DNA of 64,000 nucleotides from Pustulibacterium marinum. Its GTDB lineage: Bacteria > Bacteroidota > Bacteroidia > Flavobacteriales > Flavobacteriaceae. The translations under genes were made by a program, and so were the position numbers. This document shows positions 8,686-18,420 of the stretch, piece by piece (within the stretch, counting starts at the first letter, position 1; each line of letters opens with the position of its first letter). The stretch lies in NCBI RefSeq assembly GCF_900116665.1, contig NZ_FPBK01000006.1, positions 112,407-176,406 of the forward strand, given 5' to 3'. Below the pieces are notes generated by a model. That model searched no databases. It saw nothing but the letters and a program-made list of their open reading frames with translations, and was not told where the DNA came from.

Positions 8686-8703
8686 AAGAATCATACATTA
8701 TAA

Positions 8704-9480
8704 ATGAATACCGAACACAAATTCAACATAGCTGTATTGATCGATGGTGACAATGCACAAGCAAAATTGATTAAAGAAGTTATAGAAGAAGCCTCTAAAT
8801 ATGGAAAAGCAACCATTCGCCGTATTTATGGCGACTGGACTTCTCACCACATGAACAGTTGGAAGAGTACCATCAATCAGCATTCCATAAGTCCAATTCA
8901 AAAATTCTCTTATACTACCGGAAAAAACTCTACCGATAGTTCCATGATTATTGACGCAATGGACATTCTACACAGCGATCGTATTGAAGGATTCTGTATT
9001 GTTTCTAGTGATAGTGATTATACAGGGTTGGCCAAACGTATTCGCGAAGAAGGATTATTTGTGATGGGAATAGGCGAGAAGAAAACCCCGCAGGCTTTTG
9101 TAAAATCTTGTGAAGTATTCACGTATACTGAAAACTTAGTGCAACATTTGGAAGAGGATGTTCCGGAAGTAGAACGTACAAAGAATTCCAAGTCAAAAGC
9201 AACAAATACCATACAAGTAACTCCAAAACAAAAGTTTGTGAAATTGTCTAAAGAAGATGCCGCTACCATAAATAAAGCATTTCAAATTTCTTTAAATGAT
9301 TCTGAAGACGAAGCACATTTATCAAAAGTAGGGGCAAACATTCGTAAAATAGATCCTGGTTTTGATGCTAGAGCTTATGGATATAGTAACTTAACCAAGT
9401 TATTTGCTAATTTGGAAAAATATACCGTATTGAAAAACGTAGTTGGCGGATTAAACCATCCGCTAGTGAAAATGAAATAA
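8704..9480 (+). CDS. NYN-domain putative ribonuclease with C-terminal LOTUS/OST-HTH domain
   Basis: The N-terminal 150 residues form a NYN (PIN-like, LabA/DUF88) fold. They carry the conserved acidic residues in AVLIDGDNA (Asp14, Asp16), the DSSMIIDAMDIL strand and SSDSDYTGL, which together make up the expected metal-binding site. The C-terminal 75 residues resemble the OST-HTH/LOTUS RNA-binding domain (LSKVGANIRKIDPGFDARAYGYSNLTKLF). This two-domain layout is widespread and suggests RNA cleavage or binding, but the bacterial targets are unknown. A hydrophilic Lys-rich linker joins the domains. Confidence 0.88.
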   Translation: MNTEHKFNIAVLIDGDNAQAKLIKEVIEEASKYGKATIRRIYGDWTSHHMNSWKSTINQHSISPIQKFSYTTGKNSTDSSMIIDAMDILHSDRIEGFCIVSSDSDYTGLAKRIREEGLFVMGIGEKKTPQAFVKSCEVFTYTENLVQHLEEDVPEVERTKNSKSKATNTIQVTPKQKFVKLSKEDAATINKAFQISLNDSEDEAHLSKVGANIRKIDPGFDARAYGYSNLTKLFANLEKYTVLKNVVGGLNHPLVKMK

Positions 9481-9501
9481 ACGATTTTCTAGTTTGCAAA
9501 G

Positions 9502-9543
9502 AAAAAGCCCTGATCTGGTACAAGTGACCATTCAGGGCTTTTT
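9502..9543. terminator. Bidirectional terminator between NYN gene and clpB
   Basis: AAAAAGCCCTGA (9502-9513) pairs exactly with TCAGGGCTTTTT (9532-9543). An inner TGGT/ACCA stem lengthens the hairpin. A-run and T-run on the two sides let it work for both convergent genes. Confidence 0.9.
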
Positions 9544-9583
9544 AAATGAATTATAAAGTTGTATTGGGAATTCCCAATGCTCT

Positions 9584-12181
9584 TCAATCTACCAATGCTT
9601 CTTGGTTTCTAAACACCAATTCATCATTAAAGGCATCAATGAGAATCACACTTTCAGTTGTGATGGAGCCTTTCAGAATTTCTTTAGAGAGAGCATTCAA
9701 CACTTCTCTCTGAATCACTCGTTTTACAGGTCTACCACCAAACTGTGGATCGTATCCTCTAACGGATAAGAAATCAATTGCTTCTTCCGTAGCATCAAGT
9801 GTAATGTTTTGTTTTGCTAACATTTTACCAACTGCTTTCAATTGTAAACGTACAATTGACTTAATATCGGCGTTTGTCAACGGAGCAAACATCACAATGT
9901 CATCAATACGGTTTAAGAATTCAGGGCGAACTGTTTGTTTTAGTAAGCCTAATACTTCTGTTTTCGCAATTTCTGTAGCCGCCTGAACATCCTTCGTAGC
10001 TTCAAATTTCTCTTGGATGATGTGACTTCCCATATTACTTGTCATGATTATGATGGTATTTTTAAAGTCGGCCACACGTCCTTTATTATCAGTTAATCTA
10101 CCTTCATCCAATACTTGTAAAAGAATATTGAAGGTGTCCGGATGTGCTTTTTCAATCTCATCTAGCAAGACTACAGAATATGGTTTTCTACGCACAGCTT
10201 CTGTTAATTGTCCACCTTCATCATAACCCACGTATCCCGGAGGCGCACCTACCAATCTACTTACACTGTGACGTTCTTGGTATTCACTCATATCGATTCG
10301 TGTCATGGCATTTTCATCATCAAATAAATACTCTGCCAGGGCTTTTGCCAACTCGGTTTTACCAACTCCAGTTGTCCCAAGGAATAGGAAAGAACCAATT
10401 GGTCTTTTCGCATCTTGCAAACCGGCACGACTACGTCGAATAGCATCGGAAACCGCAGCGATAGCTTCTTCTTGACCTACCACACGATGGTGTAATTCAT
10501 CTTCTAATCGCAATAGTTTTTCACGTTCGCTTTGTAACATTTTTGTTACCGGTATGCCAGTCCATTTAGCCACAACTTCAGCGATATCATCATTGGTAAC
10601 TTCTTCCTTTATAAGCGAATTAGCTTCTTTTGCTTCAAGTTCTTGTTGAAGTGTATCTAATTGCTCCTGAGCTTCTTTGATTTTACCATAACGCAGCTCA
10701 GCCACCTTACCATAATCACCATCACGCTCGGCTCTTTCAGCTTCTAATTTGTATTGTTCAATAGCTTCTTTGGCAGCCTGTACTTTATCAACTACATCTT
10801 TTTCAGATTGCCATTTTGCATAGATAGTGTTTCGATCTTCTTTAAGATTCGCTAAGTCAGCATTTAAAGATTTCAGTTTTACTTCATCATTTTCACGCTT
10901 GATAGCTTCAATCTCAATTTCTAACTGCATGATCTTTCTGTCCAGCACGTCCAATTCTTCAGGCTTGCTGTTGATTTCCATACGCAATTTAGAAGCAGCT
11001 TCATCCATTAAGTCAATCGCTTTATCTGGTAAAAAACGATTGGTAATATAGCGTTGTGATAACTCAACCGCCGCAATAATTGCTTCGTCTTTAATACGTA
11101 CTTTATGGTGTGCCTCGTATTTCTCTTTGATACCACGGAGGATGGAAATAGCACTTTCAGTATCGGGTTCGTTCACCTGTACCTTTTGAAATCTACGTTC
11201 CAATGCTTTATCTTTTTCAAAATACTTTTGGTATTCATCTAAAGTTGTAGCACCAATAGCTCTCAACTCTCCACGTGCTAGCGCAGGTTTTAAGATGTTT
11301 GCAGCATCCATAGCACCTTGTCCGCCACCAGCACCTACCAAGGTGTGGATCTCGTCTATAAATAGCACAATATCACCTTCGGCACTAGTAACTTCTTTTA
11401 CAACTGCTTTTAATCGTTCTTCAAACTCCCCTTTGTATTTGGCTCCGGCAATCAATGCACCCATATCCAAGGAGTAAATTACCTTATCTTTTAAATTTTC
11501 AGGAACGTCACCTTGTACAATACGGTGTGCTAATCCCTCTGCAATGGCTGTTTTACCTACACCAGGTTCCCCAATTAGCATAGGATTGTTTTTGGTTCTA
11601 CGCGATAAAATCTGCAGAATTCTACGGATTTCTTCATCACGACCAATGACAGGATCTAACTTTCCAGACTCCGCCAAATCATTTAAATTCTTAGCGTATT
11701 TGTTTAAAGAGTTGTAGGTTTCTTCGGCACTTTGGGAAGTAACTTTTTCTCCGTTGCGTAACTCTTTAATGGCAGCTGTTAAATCCTTTTCATTTACACC
11801 TTGATCTTTTAAAATCTGTGCAATCTTACTTTTCGATTTAAAAATAGCAATCAAAATATGTTCAATAGAGACATATTCGTCTCCCATTTTCTTAGCAATC
11901 GCAGATGCCTCATTCAAACTTTTACCGGCTTCACGAGACAACATAATATCTACACCGCTAACTTTTGAAAAACTTTGTAGTGTACTATCTACTATTTGAT
12001 GTAACAACTGAACATTCACATTCAGTTTTTTTAATAAAAATGGAAGTACATTTTCGTCTACTTCAGCAATAGCCTTGAAAATGTGTTCATTTTCAATCTG
12101 CTGATGTCCATAACCTTGCGCAATTTGCTGCGCCTGTTGAATGGCCTCTTGTGATTTAATTGTGAAATTATTGAAGTTCAT
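9584..12181 (-). CDS. clpB: ATP-dependent disaggregase ClpB
   Basis: ClpB hexamers pull polypeptides out of aggregates together with DnaK. The 865-residue protein has the full domain order: N-terminal Clp-N domain (two repeats, residues about 1-150), AAA-1 with Walker A GEPGVGKTA and Walker B LFIDEIHTLVGAG, a long coiled-coil middle domain (about 410-530), and AAA-2 with Walker A GTTGVGKTE and sensor region RPEFLNRID. The middle domain and the lack of a ClpP-binding loop separate it from ClpA/ClpC. Heat-shock control would be expected, but I see no clear CIRCE-like element upstream. Confidence 0.97.
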   Translation of the reverse strand: MNFNNFTIKSQEAIQQAQQIAQGYGHQQIENEHIFKAIAEVDENVLPFLLKKLNVNVQLLHQIVDSTLQSFSKVSGVDIMLSREAGKSLNEASAIAKKMGDEYVSIEHILIAIFKSKSKIAQILKDQGVNEKDLTAAIKELRNGEKVTSQSAEETYNSLNKYAKNLNDLAESGKLDPVIGRDEEIRRILQILSRRTKNNPMLIGEPGVGKTAIAEGLAHRIVQGDVPENLKDKVIYSLDMGALIAGAKYKGEFEERLKAVVKEVTSAEGDIVLFIDEIHTLVGAGGGQGAMDAANILKPALARGELRAIGATTLDEYQKYFEKDKALERRFQKVQVNEPDTESAISILRGIKEKYEAHHKVRIKDEAIIAAVELSQRYITNRFLPDKAIDLMDEAASKLRMEINSKPEELDVLDRKIMQLEIEIEAIKRENDEVKLKSLNADLANLKEDRNTIYAKWQSEKDVVDKVQAAKEAIEQYKLEAERAERDGDYGKVAELRYGKIKEAQEQLDTLQQELEAKEANSLIKEEVTNDDIAEVVAKWTGIPVTKMLQSEREKLLRLEDELHHRVVGQEEAIAAVSDAIRRSRAGLQDAKRPIGSFLFLGTTGVGKTELAKALAEYLFDDENAMTRIDMSEYQERHSVSRLVGAPPGYVGYDEGGQLTEAVRRKPYSVVLLDEIEKAHPDTFNILLQVLDEGRLTDNKGRVADFKNTIIIMTSNMGSHIIQEKFEATKDVQAATEIAKTEVLGLLKQTVRPEFLNRIDDIVMFAPLTNADIKSIVRLQLKAVGKMLAKQNITLDATEEAIDFLSVRGYDPQFGGRPVKRVIQREVLNALSKEILKGSITTESVILIDAFNDELVFRNQEALVD

Positions 12182-12339
12182 AGCTTTTATATCTTTCTTA
12201 TTTTATTTATACTTTTGCAGAGTGAATAGCAATTGCTGTTCCAAAGGAATAAAAAGACAAAAAGTCAGTATTGATACGGTTTTTAGCAGACATTTTGTCT
12301 TTCTATCGGTATTATAAAGGTACTTAACATACGAACAAT

Positions 12340-12723
12340 ATGGGTATATTTAACAGCATTTTTGGTAAAGGAGGGAATGAAAGTAAAACTGATTTCCCAT
12401 GGAATGAATTAAATTCAATAGAACAGCTTGATACAATTGCCGCACAAAGCAGTTCAGAAACAGTGGCTATTTTTAAACACAGTACATCTTGTGGAATTAG
12501 TGCAATGGTAAAGCGCAGTTTTGAAAATGAAAGTAATGCTGAAAGCGGTGTGAAATTATATTATTTAGATTTATTGGCTAACAGACCAATTTCTAATGCT
12601 GTGGCAGAAAAATTTATGGTAGTACATCAAAGTCCGCAATTGATTGTTTTGAAAAATGGAGAAGTGGTGGCAGAAGCTTCACACGGAGCTATCAACGATG
12701 TGATTTTAGAACAGTTTGCTTAA
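12340..12723 (+). CDS. ytxJ: YtxJ-family monothiol bacilliredoxin
   Basis: The 127-residue thioredoxin-fold protein has the family's single active-site cysteine in KHSTSCGIS (Cys51), a cis-Pro-like segment (HQSPQLIVL) and a short N-terminal FGKGG leader. YtxJ (DUF2847) proteins are linked to bacillithiol redox chemistry, which many Flavobacteriaceae use in place of glutathione; the role is family knowledge, not shown here. It is divergent from clpB, sharing a 158-base intergenic region, which could make it part of the same stress response. Confidence 0.9.
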   Translation: MGIFNSIFGKGGNESKTDFPWNELNSIEQLDTIAAQSSSETVAIFKHSTSCGISAMVKRSFENESNAESGVKLYYLDLLANRPISNAVAEKFMVVHQSPQLIVLKNGEVVAEASHGAINDVILEQFA

Positions 12724-12742
12724 ATAGAAAATCAATAGAACC

Positions 12743-12770
12743 AAAAAGCACTCCAATTGGAGTGCTTTTT
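12743..12770. terminator. Bidirectional terminator after ytxJ
   Basis: AAAAAGCACTCC (12743-12754), a 4-base loop and GGAGTGCTTTTT (12759-12770) form a perfect 12 bp stem. Its right edge touches the stop codon of the convergent lipoprotein gene. Confidence 0.92.
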
Positions 12771-13951
12771 TATAAGGAATATCTCGTGATCACCTTTTTT
12801 AATTGTTGCTTAATATCTTCACCAGCATCATAAATCATTTGTTCGTCTGAAGGAAAATCCAAGGCTCTTTCAGACAACAAATCATCAAAATCCTCAGACA
12901 GTGCTCTTTTATCACCTTTATATTTTCCGTACCTATTTTCAAAAATAAATTCACTCTGCAATGGATAGTTGTCTATCAATTGATTAGTGGTTAAATCAAA
13001 CAAAGTAGCATAAGCCTTTATTTTTGCTTGTTTCCGCTGCATAAATTGATAAAAAGTAGCAACCACAGTAGTGTAATTATCTACTTTAATAGCGTTGCCC
13101 AAGCTGTCTTTCACCTTGTTTCCGTTATCATCGTACACATATTTTTCGCCATCTTTCACTTGTTTTTCTTTAATAATTTCTTTCTCTTTTACAATTTCTG
13201 GTGAAATATTTAACTCTGTAAAATTTAGTTGTAGTTCATAATCATACAACTCACTAGTTGCTATATCATTATAAAAAATAACCCAGTCAGAACTTACTCC
13301 GTAAGTGCTAAAATTTAATAAATCATCTTCTAGTTGGTATGGAATTACCATTTCTGTAGAATTAAACAATTGAATTGCTACGTGAACTGTGCCCTTTTCT
13401 TTAGCTTCTTGCAGTAAAGCTATCGTCTCTGAATAATTTGGTTGTAATTCCTGAATATAACTTAATTCATTAAAAATAGCTCGGTATTCTTGTTTTGTAT
13501 GGTCTTCAACTAATGCTTCACTAGCATTTTGATACAAATAAGCAACTAAATCTCTTTTTACATTCAACAAATCGTCCGTGTAATCAACCATTTTAATAGC
13601 TACCTGTCTTGACTTTTTTTCGAAATGTAAAGGCAAAATGGGTTTTAAATTTTCTTGTCTGGCAATTAACTGCTCGTATAAATGATAAATGGTCTCATAA
13701 TTAGCTGGATTTGCATCTTTTTTCAACAGAATAATTCTGTCCTTATCTTTAGAAACTGCTTTTTGAAATGCTTCTTCTAACAAAAGAATATATTCATCTG
13801 CATTTCTTCGATCTTTGTTATTTCTAAGCTTATCTAAAGCGGTTTGAATTGCTACATCATAATTACCATTCAGTAATGCTGATTCGGTTTTTTTAACGCC
13901 GCTACAAGCTGTAAATAAACAAATTAATAGTATTAAAGTAATTTTTTTCAT
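12770..13951 (-). CDS. Hypothetical lipoprotein
   Basis: The 393-residue protein has a lipoprotein signal with lipobox LFTAC (Cys16) followed by SG, so it should be membrane-anchored on the periplasmic side. The first 100 residues are helical and TPR-like (YDVAIQTALDKLRNN). The middle has strand-rich segments, and a Lys-rich stretch lies near residues 235-260. I recognise no enzyme motif. It resembles conserved Bacteroidota lipoproteins of unknown function that carry repeat-like helices. Upstream is 234 bases of divergent intergenic region shared with glyA. Confidence 0.8.
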   Translation of the reverse strand: MKKITLILLICLFTACSGVKKTESALLNGNYDVAIQTALDKLRNNKDRRNADEYILLLEEAFQKAVSKDKDRIILLKKDANPANYETIYHLYEQLIARQENLKPILPLHFEKKSRQVAIKMVDYTDDLLNVKRDLVAYLYQNASEALVEDHTKQEYRAIFNELSYIQELQPNYSETIALLQEAKEKGTVHVAIQLFNSTEMVIPYQLEDDLLNFSTYGVSSDWVIFYNDIATSELYDYELQLNFTELNISPEIVKEKEIIKEKQVKDGEKYVYDDNGNKVKDSLGNAIKVDNYTTVVATFYQFMQRKQAKIKAYATLFDLTTNQLIDNYPLQSEFIFENRYGKYKGDKRALSEDFDDLLSERALDFPSDEQMIYDAGEDIKQQLKKVITRYSL

Positions 13952-14126
13952 AAGCGAAAGTTTGTTGTTACAATACGCTAAACAAGGATAATGCCAGTAC
14001 TTATGCGCAAACGTATTAAAAAAATCTTAAAAAATTTAGTCCTCTTTTTTTCTTATGAAAAATGACGGATACCGTTTGTTAATTAGTTTTTAATAAATTG
14101 AAAATAAATCTAGGTGCAGATGTGTT

Positions 14127-14154
14127 TTTGAAAAACATCTTTTTAGTACTTTTG
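14127..14154 (+). promoter_or_regulatory. Possible glyA promoter
   Basis: TTTG (14127-14130) lies 16 bases before a perfect TAnnTTTG box (TACTTTTG, 14147-14154). The spacer is a little short, so the upstream box is uncertain; the -7 box is convincing and lies 31 bases before the start codon. Confidence 0.4.
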
Positions 14155-14185
14155 CTTTTTATTAAATACACGAAATCAAATACTC

Positions 14186-15460
14186 ATGCAACGCGACGAA
14201 CAGATTTTTGAACTTATTGAGGCTGAAAAAGACAGACAAATTCACGGATTAGAACTGATTGCTTCTGAAAACTTTGTAAGCGAACAAGTAATGGAGGCTG
14301 CGGGCTCTATTTTAACCAACAAATACGCAGAAGGATATCCTGGAAAGCGCTATTATGGTGGATGTGAAGTAGTAGATGAAATAGAAACCATTGCTATTGA
14401 ACGTGCTAAAGCATTGTTTGGTGCTACATACGCAAACGTACAACCACACAGTGGATCGCAGGCTAACACAGCTGTTTTTGCTGCTTGTTTGAAGCCAGGT
14501 GATAAAATCTTAGGATTCGATCTTTCTCACGGAGGACACCTTACACACGGTTCGCCAGTAAACTTTTCTGGTAAATTATACAATCCTGTATTTTATGGAG
14601 TAGAGCAGGAGACTGGTATGTTGAACTACGATAAAATCGAAGCGATTGCTAAAGAAGAAAAACCACAATTAATTATTGCTGGTGCTTCTGCATATTCAAG
14701 AGATATCGATTTTAAAAGATTTAGAGAAATTGCTGATGCAGTAGGTGCTATTTTAATGGCCGATATTTCGCACCCAGCGGGTCTCATCGCAAAAGGTATC
14801 TTGAACGATCCAATTCCTTACTGTCACGTAGTAACTACTACAACGCACAAAACGTTGAGAGGACCAAGAGGAGGAATGATTTTAATGGGAGAAGATTTTG
14901 ACAACCCATTCGGATTAAAAACGCCAAAAGGAGTCGTTCGTAAAATGTCTTCTTTGTTTGATAGTGCTGTTTTTCCAGGAAACCAAGGTGGACCATTAGA
15001 GCACATTATTGCTGCAAAAGCAATTGCTTTTGGAGAAGCATTGTCTGATGAATTTATGACCTATATGCTACAAGTAAAGAAAAACGCAGCTACTTTAGCT
15101 GAAGAACTTGTTGCTAAAGGATACAACATTATTTCTGGTGGAACTGACAATCACATGATGTTGATAGACCTTAGAAATAAAGATATTACAGGAAAAGCAG
15201 CTGAAGAAGCTTTAGGTAAGGCAGATATCACTGTAAACAAAAACATGGTCCCTTTTGATGATAAGAGTCCGTTTGTAACCAGCGGTATTCGTATTGGAGC
15301 TGCAGCTGTAACTTCTAGAGGATGTAAAGAAGACGATATGAAAACGATTGTTGCTTATATTGATGAAGCATTGATGAATGCCGATAATGAAGAAGCTTTA
15401 GAAGCCGTAGCTATTAAAGTAAATGCTTTGATGAGCGAAAAACCATTGTTTACATTCTAA
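14186..15460 (+). CDS. glyA: Serine hydroxymethyltransferase
   Basis: GlyA converts serine and tetrahydrofolate to glycine and methylene-tetrahydrofolate, the main source of one-carbon units. At 424 residues it has the normal length. Signatures include the N-terminal [12 protein letters not shown], the YPGKRYYGG substrate loop, HSGSQAN for PLP phosphate, DISHPAGL and the Schiff-base lysine in [14 protein letters not shown]. It is monocistronic, bounded by a strong terminator. Confidence 0.98.
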   Translation: MQRDEQIFELIEAEKDRQIHGLELIASENFVSEQVMEAAGSILTNKYAEGYPGKRYYGGCEVVDEIETIAIERAKALFGATYANVQPHSGSQANTAVFAACLKPGDKILGFDLSHGGHLTHGSPVNFSGKLYNPVFYGVEQETGMLNYDKIEAIAKEEKPQLIIAGASAYSRDIDFKRFREIADAVGAILMADISHPAGLIAKGILNDPIPYCHVVTTTTHKTLRGPRGGMILMGEDFDNPFGLKTPKGVVRKMSSLFDSAVFPGNQGGPLEHIIAAKAIAFGEALSDEFMTYMLQVKKNAATLAEELVAKGYNIISGGTDNHMMLIDLRNKDITGKAAEEALGKADITVNKNMVPFDDKSPFVTSGIRIGAAAVTSRGCKEDDMKTIVAYIDEALMNADNEEALEAVAIKVNALMSEKPLFTF

Positions 15461-15485
15461 GAAATTTTAGAGAATATTATAAACG

Positions 15486-15517
15486 AAAAAATCCGGCTGC
15501 TATAGCCGGATTTTTTT
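15486..15517. terminator. Terminator between glyA and the SDR gene
   Basis: ATCCGGCT (15491-15498) pairs with AGCCGGAT (15504-15511) around a 5-base loop, with an A-run before and seven T after, so it can serve both convergent genes. Confidence 0.9.
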
Positions 15518-15535
15518 ATGACGTATTTTGATATA

Positions 15536-16288
15536 TTATTTAGCTAAATATCCACCATCAATTGGGTAGTAAGCTCCTGTGGCAAAAGAAGCTTTGTCGC
15601 TTGCCAACCATAAGAAAAGTTCAGCAACTTCTTTTGGTTGTCCCAAACGCTCCATGGCATGCATATTTGCCAATGCATTATACGCTTCATCACTTAAAGA
15701 TGATTTTACAAGTGGAGTTTCTATAAAAGCAGGTCCTACTGCGTTGACACGTACACCTTTTGTAGCATATTCTAGTCCTGCATTTTTTGTAAGTCCAACT
15801 ACACCATGTTTTGCGGCTACATAAGCAGATGAGTTCGCAAAACCAACAGCTCCTAAAATAGAAGCAACGTTGATGATAGACCCACCGCCATTTTTCACCA
15901 TAGCAGGAATTTGATAACGTAATCCGTAGAACACTCCGTTTAAGTTGATGTTGATTACTTTGTTCCAAGCATCAATATCATATTCTCCAACCGCTTGTGT
16001 AGGTCCACCAATACCTGCATTGTTTACGGCTACATCAAGTTTTCCAAAAGATTCAATAGCTTTGTTTACAGTAGTTTCAGAATCTTCAACTTTAGAAGTA
16101 TCTGCTTTTACAAAAATAGCTTCACCACCAGTAGCTTTAATTTCTTCAACAACTTTGTTTCCGTTTTCTTCGTTAATGTCGGTTACCACTACTTTAGCTC
16201 CATTTTCAGCAAAAAGTAGGGCAGTGCTTTTACCAATACCAGAACCGGCACCGGTAACTATAGCAACTTTATCTTGTAATAAACTCAT
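15536..16288 (-). CDS. SDR-family NAD(P)-dependent oxidoreductase
   Basis: A classical short-chain dehydrogenase of 250 residues. It has cofactor motif TGAGSGIGKS, structural motif NNAGIGG, a catalytic Ser in the VASILG region, a Tyr-x3-Lys pair in YVAAKHG, and C-terminal GAYYPIDGGYLAK. An Asp after the second strand (VVVTDIN) favours NAD over NADP. It looks like the large group annotated as glucose 1-dehydrogenase or 3-oxoacyl-ACP reductase-like; the substrate cannot be set from sequence. Confidence 0.9.
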   Translation of the reverse strand: MSLLQDKVAIVTGAGSGIGKSTALLFAENGAKVVVTDINEENGNKVVEEIKATGGEAIFVKADTSKVEDSETTVNKAIESFGKLDVAVNNAGIGGPTQAVGEYDIDAWNKVININLNGVFYGLRYQIPAMVKNGGGSIINVASILGAVGFANSSAYVAAKHGVVGLTKNAGLEYATKGVRVNAVGPAFIETPLVKSSLSDEAYNALANMHAMERLGQPKEVAELFLWLASDKASFATGAYYPIDGGYLAK

Positions 16289-16407
16289 AATAATTTAATT
16301 GATTTTAATATGGAATAAAATTACAGATAATACTTCCCATTGCTTCTTATAGATATCATAAAGAATGTGGGGAGTCACTATAAATGAGTATAGTAACTTG
16401 TTTGAAG

Positions 16408-17946
16408 TTAATCTTCCCAAACGGTAGATTCATATGCTCCCATATCTGGTGCAGAAACAGATCGTGTAGTTCCTAAAATATCCACAGGGACAACCCCAGA
16501 AGTGGCACTTGCCGTACCATTTGCAGGTGACTCGTCACTAATATGAAAATCACTGCCATCTGTATCTAAAAAGATAGGTGCTTCATTTCGGATGATACTC
16601 GTATAGAGATCTGTATTTTCAAAATCATACAATTCTTCATCATAACTTCCGTAAGGATTAAATCGAATTAAAGAATTGGATACTGAATAATTAAAAGCAG
16701 CTTCTTCTGTATAAGCTAGTCCAAACTCCACGTTGTTGCTACCATAAATGATACTGTTGTAGAAGTCGCAATGATCTAAATCTTGTACAATGGCTGAGCC
16801 GTCTTCTAGGATCAAATAATTGGTTACCATTACCGCTGGATCACCGCGATATCCGTTTTGCCAATAGTTTGCAAATGTACAATGTTTAAAGGTATAGTTA
16901 CCGCCATAACTACAGAATAGCGCATTGACACCAGCATTACCAATTACTAGGTTTTCAGCTGCAATATGTCCGGTTTGCGACCAAAGTCCGTAAGAAGCAC
17001 TATTATGAATTTGCGAATTATTGATAGACAACGTAACATCATTTCCATCATTGCTATCCATAAGCAAACCTACAGAGGCATTTCTTATCGTTAAGTGATT
17101 GATATAATGATTGGTACTTCCTGCAGTAAGCCAAATAGTTCCCCATTGCCCGGGAACATCTGCATAATCTGGTTCCAATCGGTCACCTTCAAAAATAACT
17201 TCGTTTTCTAATAGTTCGACATCTGTACTTACATCACCATTTACTTGTAAACTAGCTTCATCACCTACAATAATTCCTGAATCTGCATGAAAGTGAACGC
17301 GAGTACCGGCATCCATAGTTAAGGTTTTATTAGAAGCCACTGCCGCATACCCATAAATAACATAAGGTTTTTCATTGGTGAAATGCAGTTCATCATCGTC
17401 TAGAACAAAGCCGTAGATATCTGAGGCATCTTCACCGGTACCGAGTGTTAGTACTTCGGTAGTTCCATCAGCATATCTATTTGGATACAGAAAAACTGCA
17501 TCTTGAACTAAGGTGACCAATTCAACTTTTTGAAGGTTACTTTCGGTATCAAATTCAATGGCGTCGGTATACAAATATTGTGTTTCAGTAGCGGTAAGTT
17601 CTGTAATATCCACAGTGGTTTCCACAAAAATGAACATACTGTCTTTTGCTAACAATTCTACATTGTTAAACTCTTTACCAGCCATACCATCTACATTCAA
17701 TCTAAACTTAGAACTAGCTCCTTCGCCTAAGCGAACCGTAGGAATCTCAATATTATTATCACTACGATTATAGACTTTTAGCGTATAGGTACTAGAACCG
17801 ATATCTGTAAAAACGGTGTCTAAATAAATCGTGTCTTTTGAAAACTCTAAAGCTCCTGTAGAAGGTGTGAATTCAAAGTCTTTGCGGCACGAAGAAATAC
17901 AGATAGTGGCTATGACCAAGCCTAAAATAGTAATGATTTTTTTCAT
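16408..17946 (-). CDS. Lipoprotein with predicted right-handed beta-helix
   Basis: The 512-residue protein has a lipoprotein signal with lipobox ISSC (Cys20). The first 200 residues are beta-sandwich-like. The C-terminal half contains repeated strand-turn units with Asn/Ser-rich steps (INNSQIHNSASYGLW, ENLVIGNAGVNALF, FKHCTFANYW), as in right-handed parallel beta-helix (pectate-lyase-like) proteins. It ends in DMGAYES, a common tail of such Bacteroidota proteins. No catalytic set is visible, so it may bind rather than cleave polysaccharide. Confidence 0.8.
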   Translation of the reverse strand: MKKIITILGLVIATICISSCRKDFEFTPSTGALEFSKDTIYLDTVFTDIGSSTYTLKVYNRSDNNIEIPTVRLGEGASSKFRLNVDGMAGKEFNNVELLAKDSMFIFVETTVDITELTATETQYLYTDAIEFDTESNLQKVELVTLVQDAVFLYPNRYADGTTEVLTLGTGEDASDIYGFVLDDDELHFTNEKPYVIYGYAAVASNKTLTMDAGTRVHFHADSGIIVGDEASLQVNGDVSTDVELLENEVIFEGDRLEPDYADVPGQWGTIWLTAGSTNHYINHLTIRNASVGLLMDSNDGNDVTLSINNSQIHNSASYGLWSQTGHIAAENLVIGNAGVNALFCSYGGNYTFKHCTFANYWQNGYRGDPAVMVTNYLILEDGSAIVQDLDHCDFYNSIIYGSNNVEFGLAYTEEAAFNYSVSNSLIRFNPYGSYDEELYDFENTDLYTSIIRNEAPIFLDTDGSDFHISDESPANGTASATSGVVPVDILGTTRSVSAPDMGAYESTVWED

Positions 17947-18030
17947 AGAATAGGTTGTATGCGCAATGAGAACGTAAAAATAGACATTATGGTGTGCAAA
18001 CCAATGTTTTACCAGTCTTTTTAATTGATT

Positions 18031-18417
18031 TTAGGAAACGAATAAATCTTTAATTTCTTGTGGAATTCGGGTTGGCCTTTTAGTAGCGATGGTTAATAAA
18101 CACCATTCTGTGTTTGCTGTTAGAATAAGCTTTTCATTCTTATAGATTTCTACCTTTCGGTTTGAAATAACTCCATGGTTATCTTCTATGTAAGTTTTAA
18201 GCAACAGTTTATCTCCAAGAACACTTTCTCCTTTGTAATAAATATGATGTGCTGCAACAACCCAAATGTATTGTTCTGCAAAATCCTTTGGAGCAACAGC
18301 ATTCCAGTGCTTGGTAGCTATATCTTGAATCCATTGTACATACACTACATTGTTTACATGGTTTAGCGCATCTAAATGTTCTTTAGTAACGGTAAGCGTA
18401 CTTTCAAAAAACTTCAT
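18031..18417 (-). CDS. Hotdog-fold acyl-CoA thioesterase, 4HBT family
   Basis: The 128-residue protein has the typical 4HBT layout: a first strand, then HVNNVVYVQWIQDIATKHW, where the Asn/Asp and Trp lie on the hotdog helix, and a strand-rich C-terminus. Members hydrolyse acyl-CoA thioesters; the substrate is unknown. It follows the glutaminyl cyclase gene by 3 bases on the same strand, so the two are probably co-transcribed. Confidence 0.85.
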   Translation of the reverse strand: MKFFESTLTVTKEHLDALNHVNNVVYVQWIQDIATKHWNAVAPKDFAEQYIWVVAAHHIYYKGESVLGDKLLLKTYIEDNHGVISNRKVEIYKNEKLILTANTEWCLLTIATKRPTRIPQEIKDLFVS

Positions 18418-18420
18418 AAT

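Noticed and set aside
13952..14185. Riboswitch or leader upstream of glyA
   Set aside because: The region is AT-rich with a short leader after the -7 box; I see no conserved riboswitch core.
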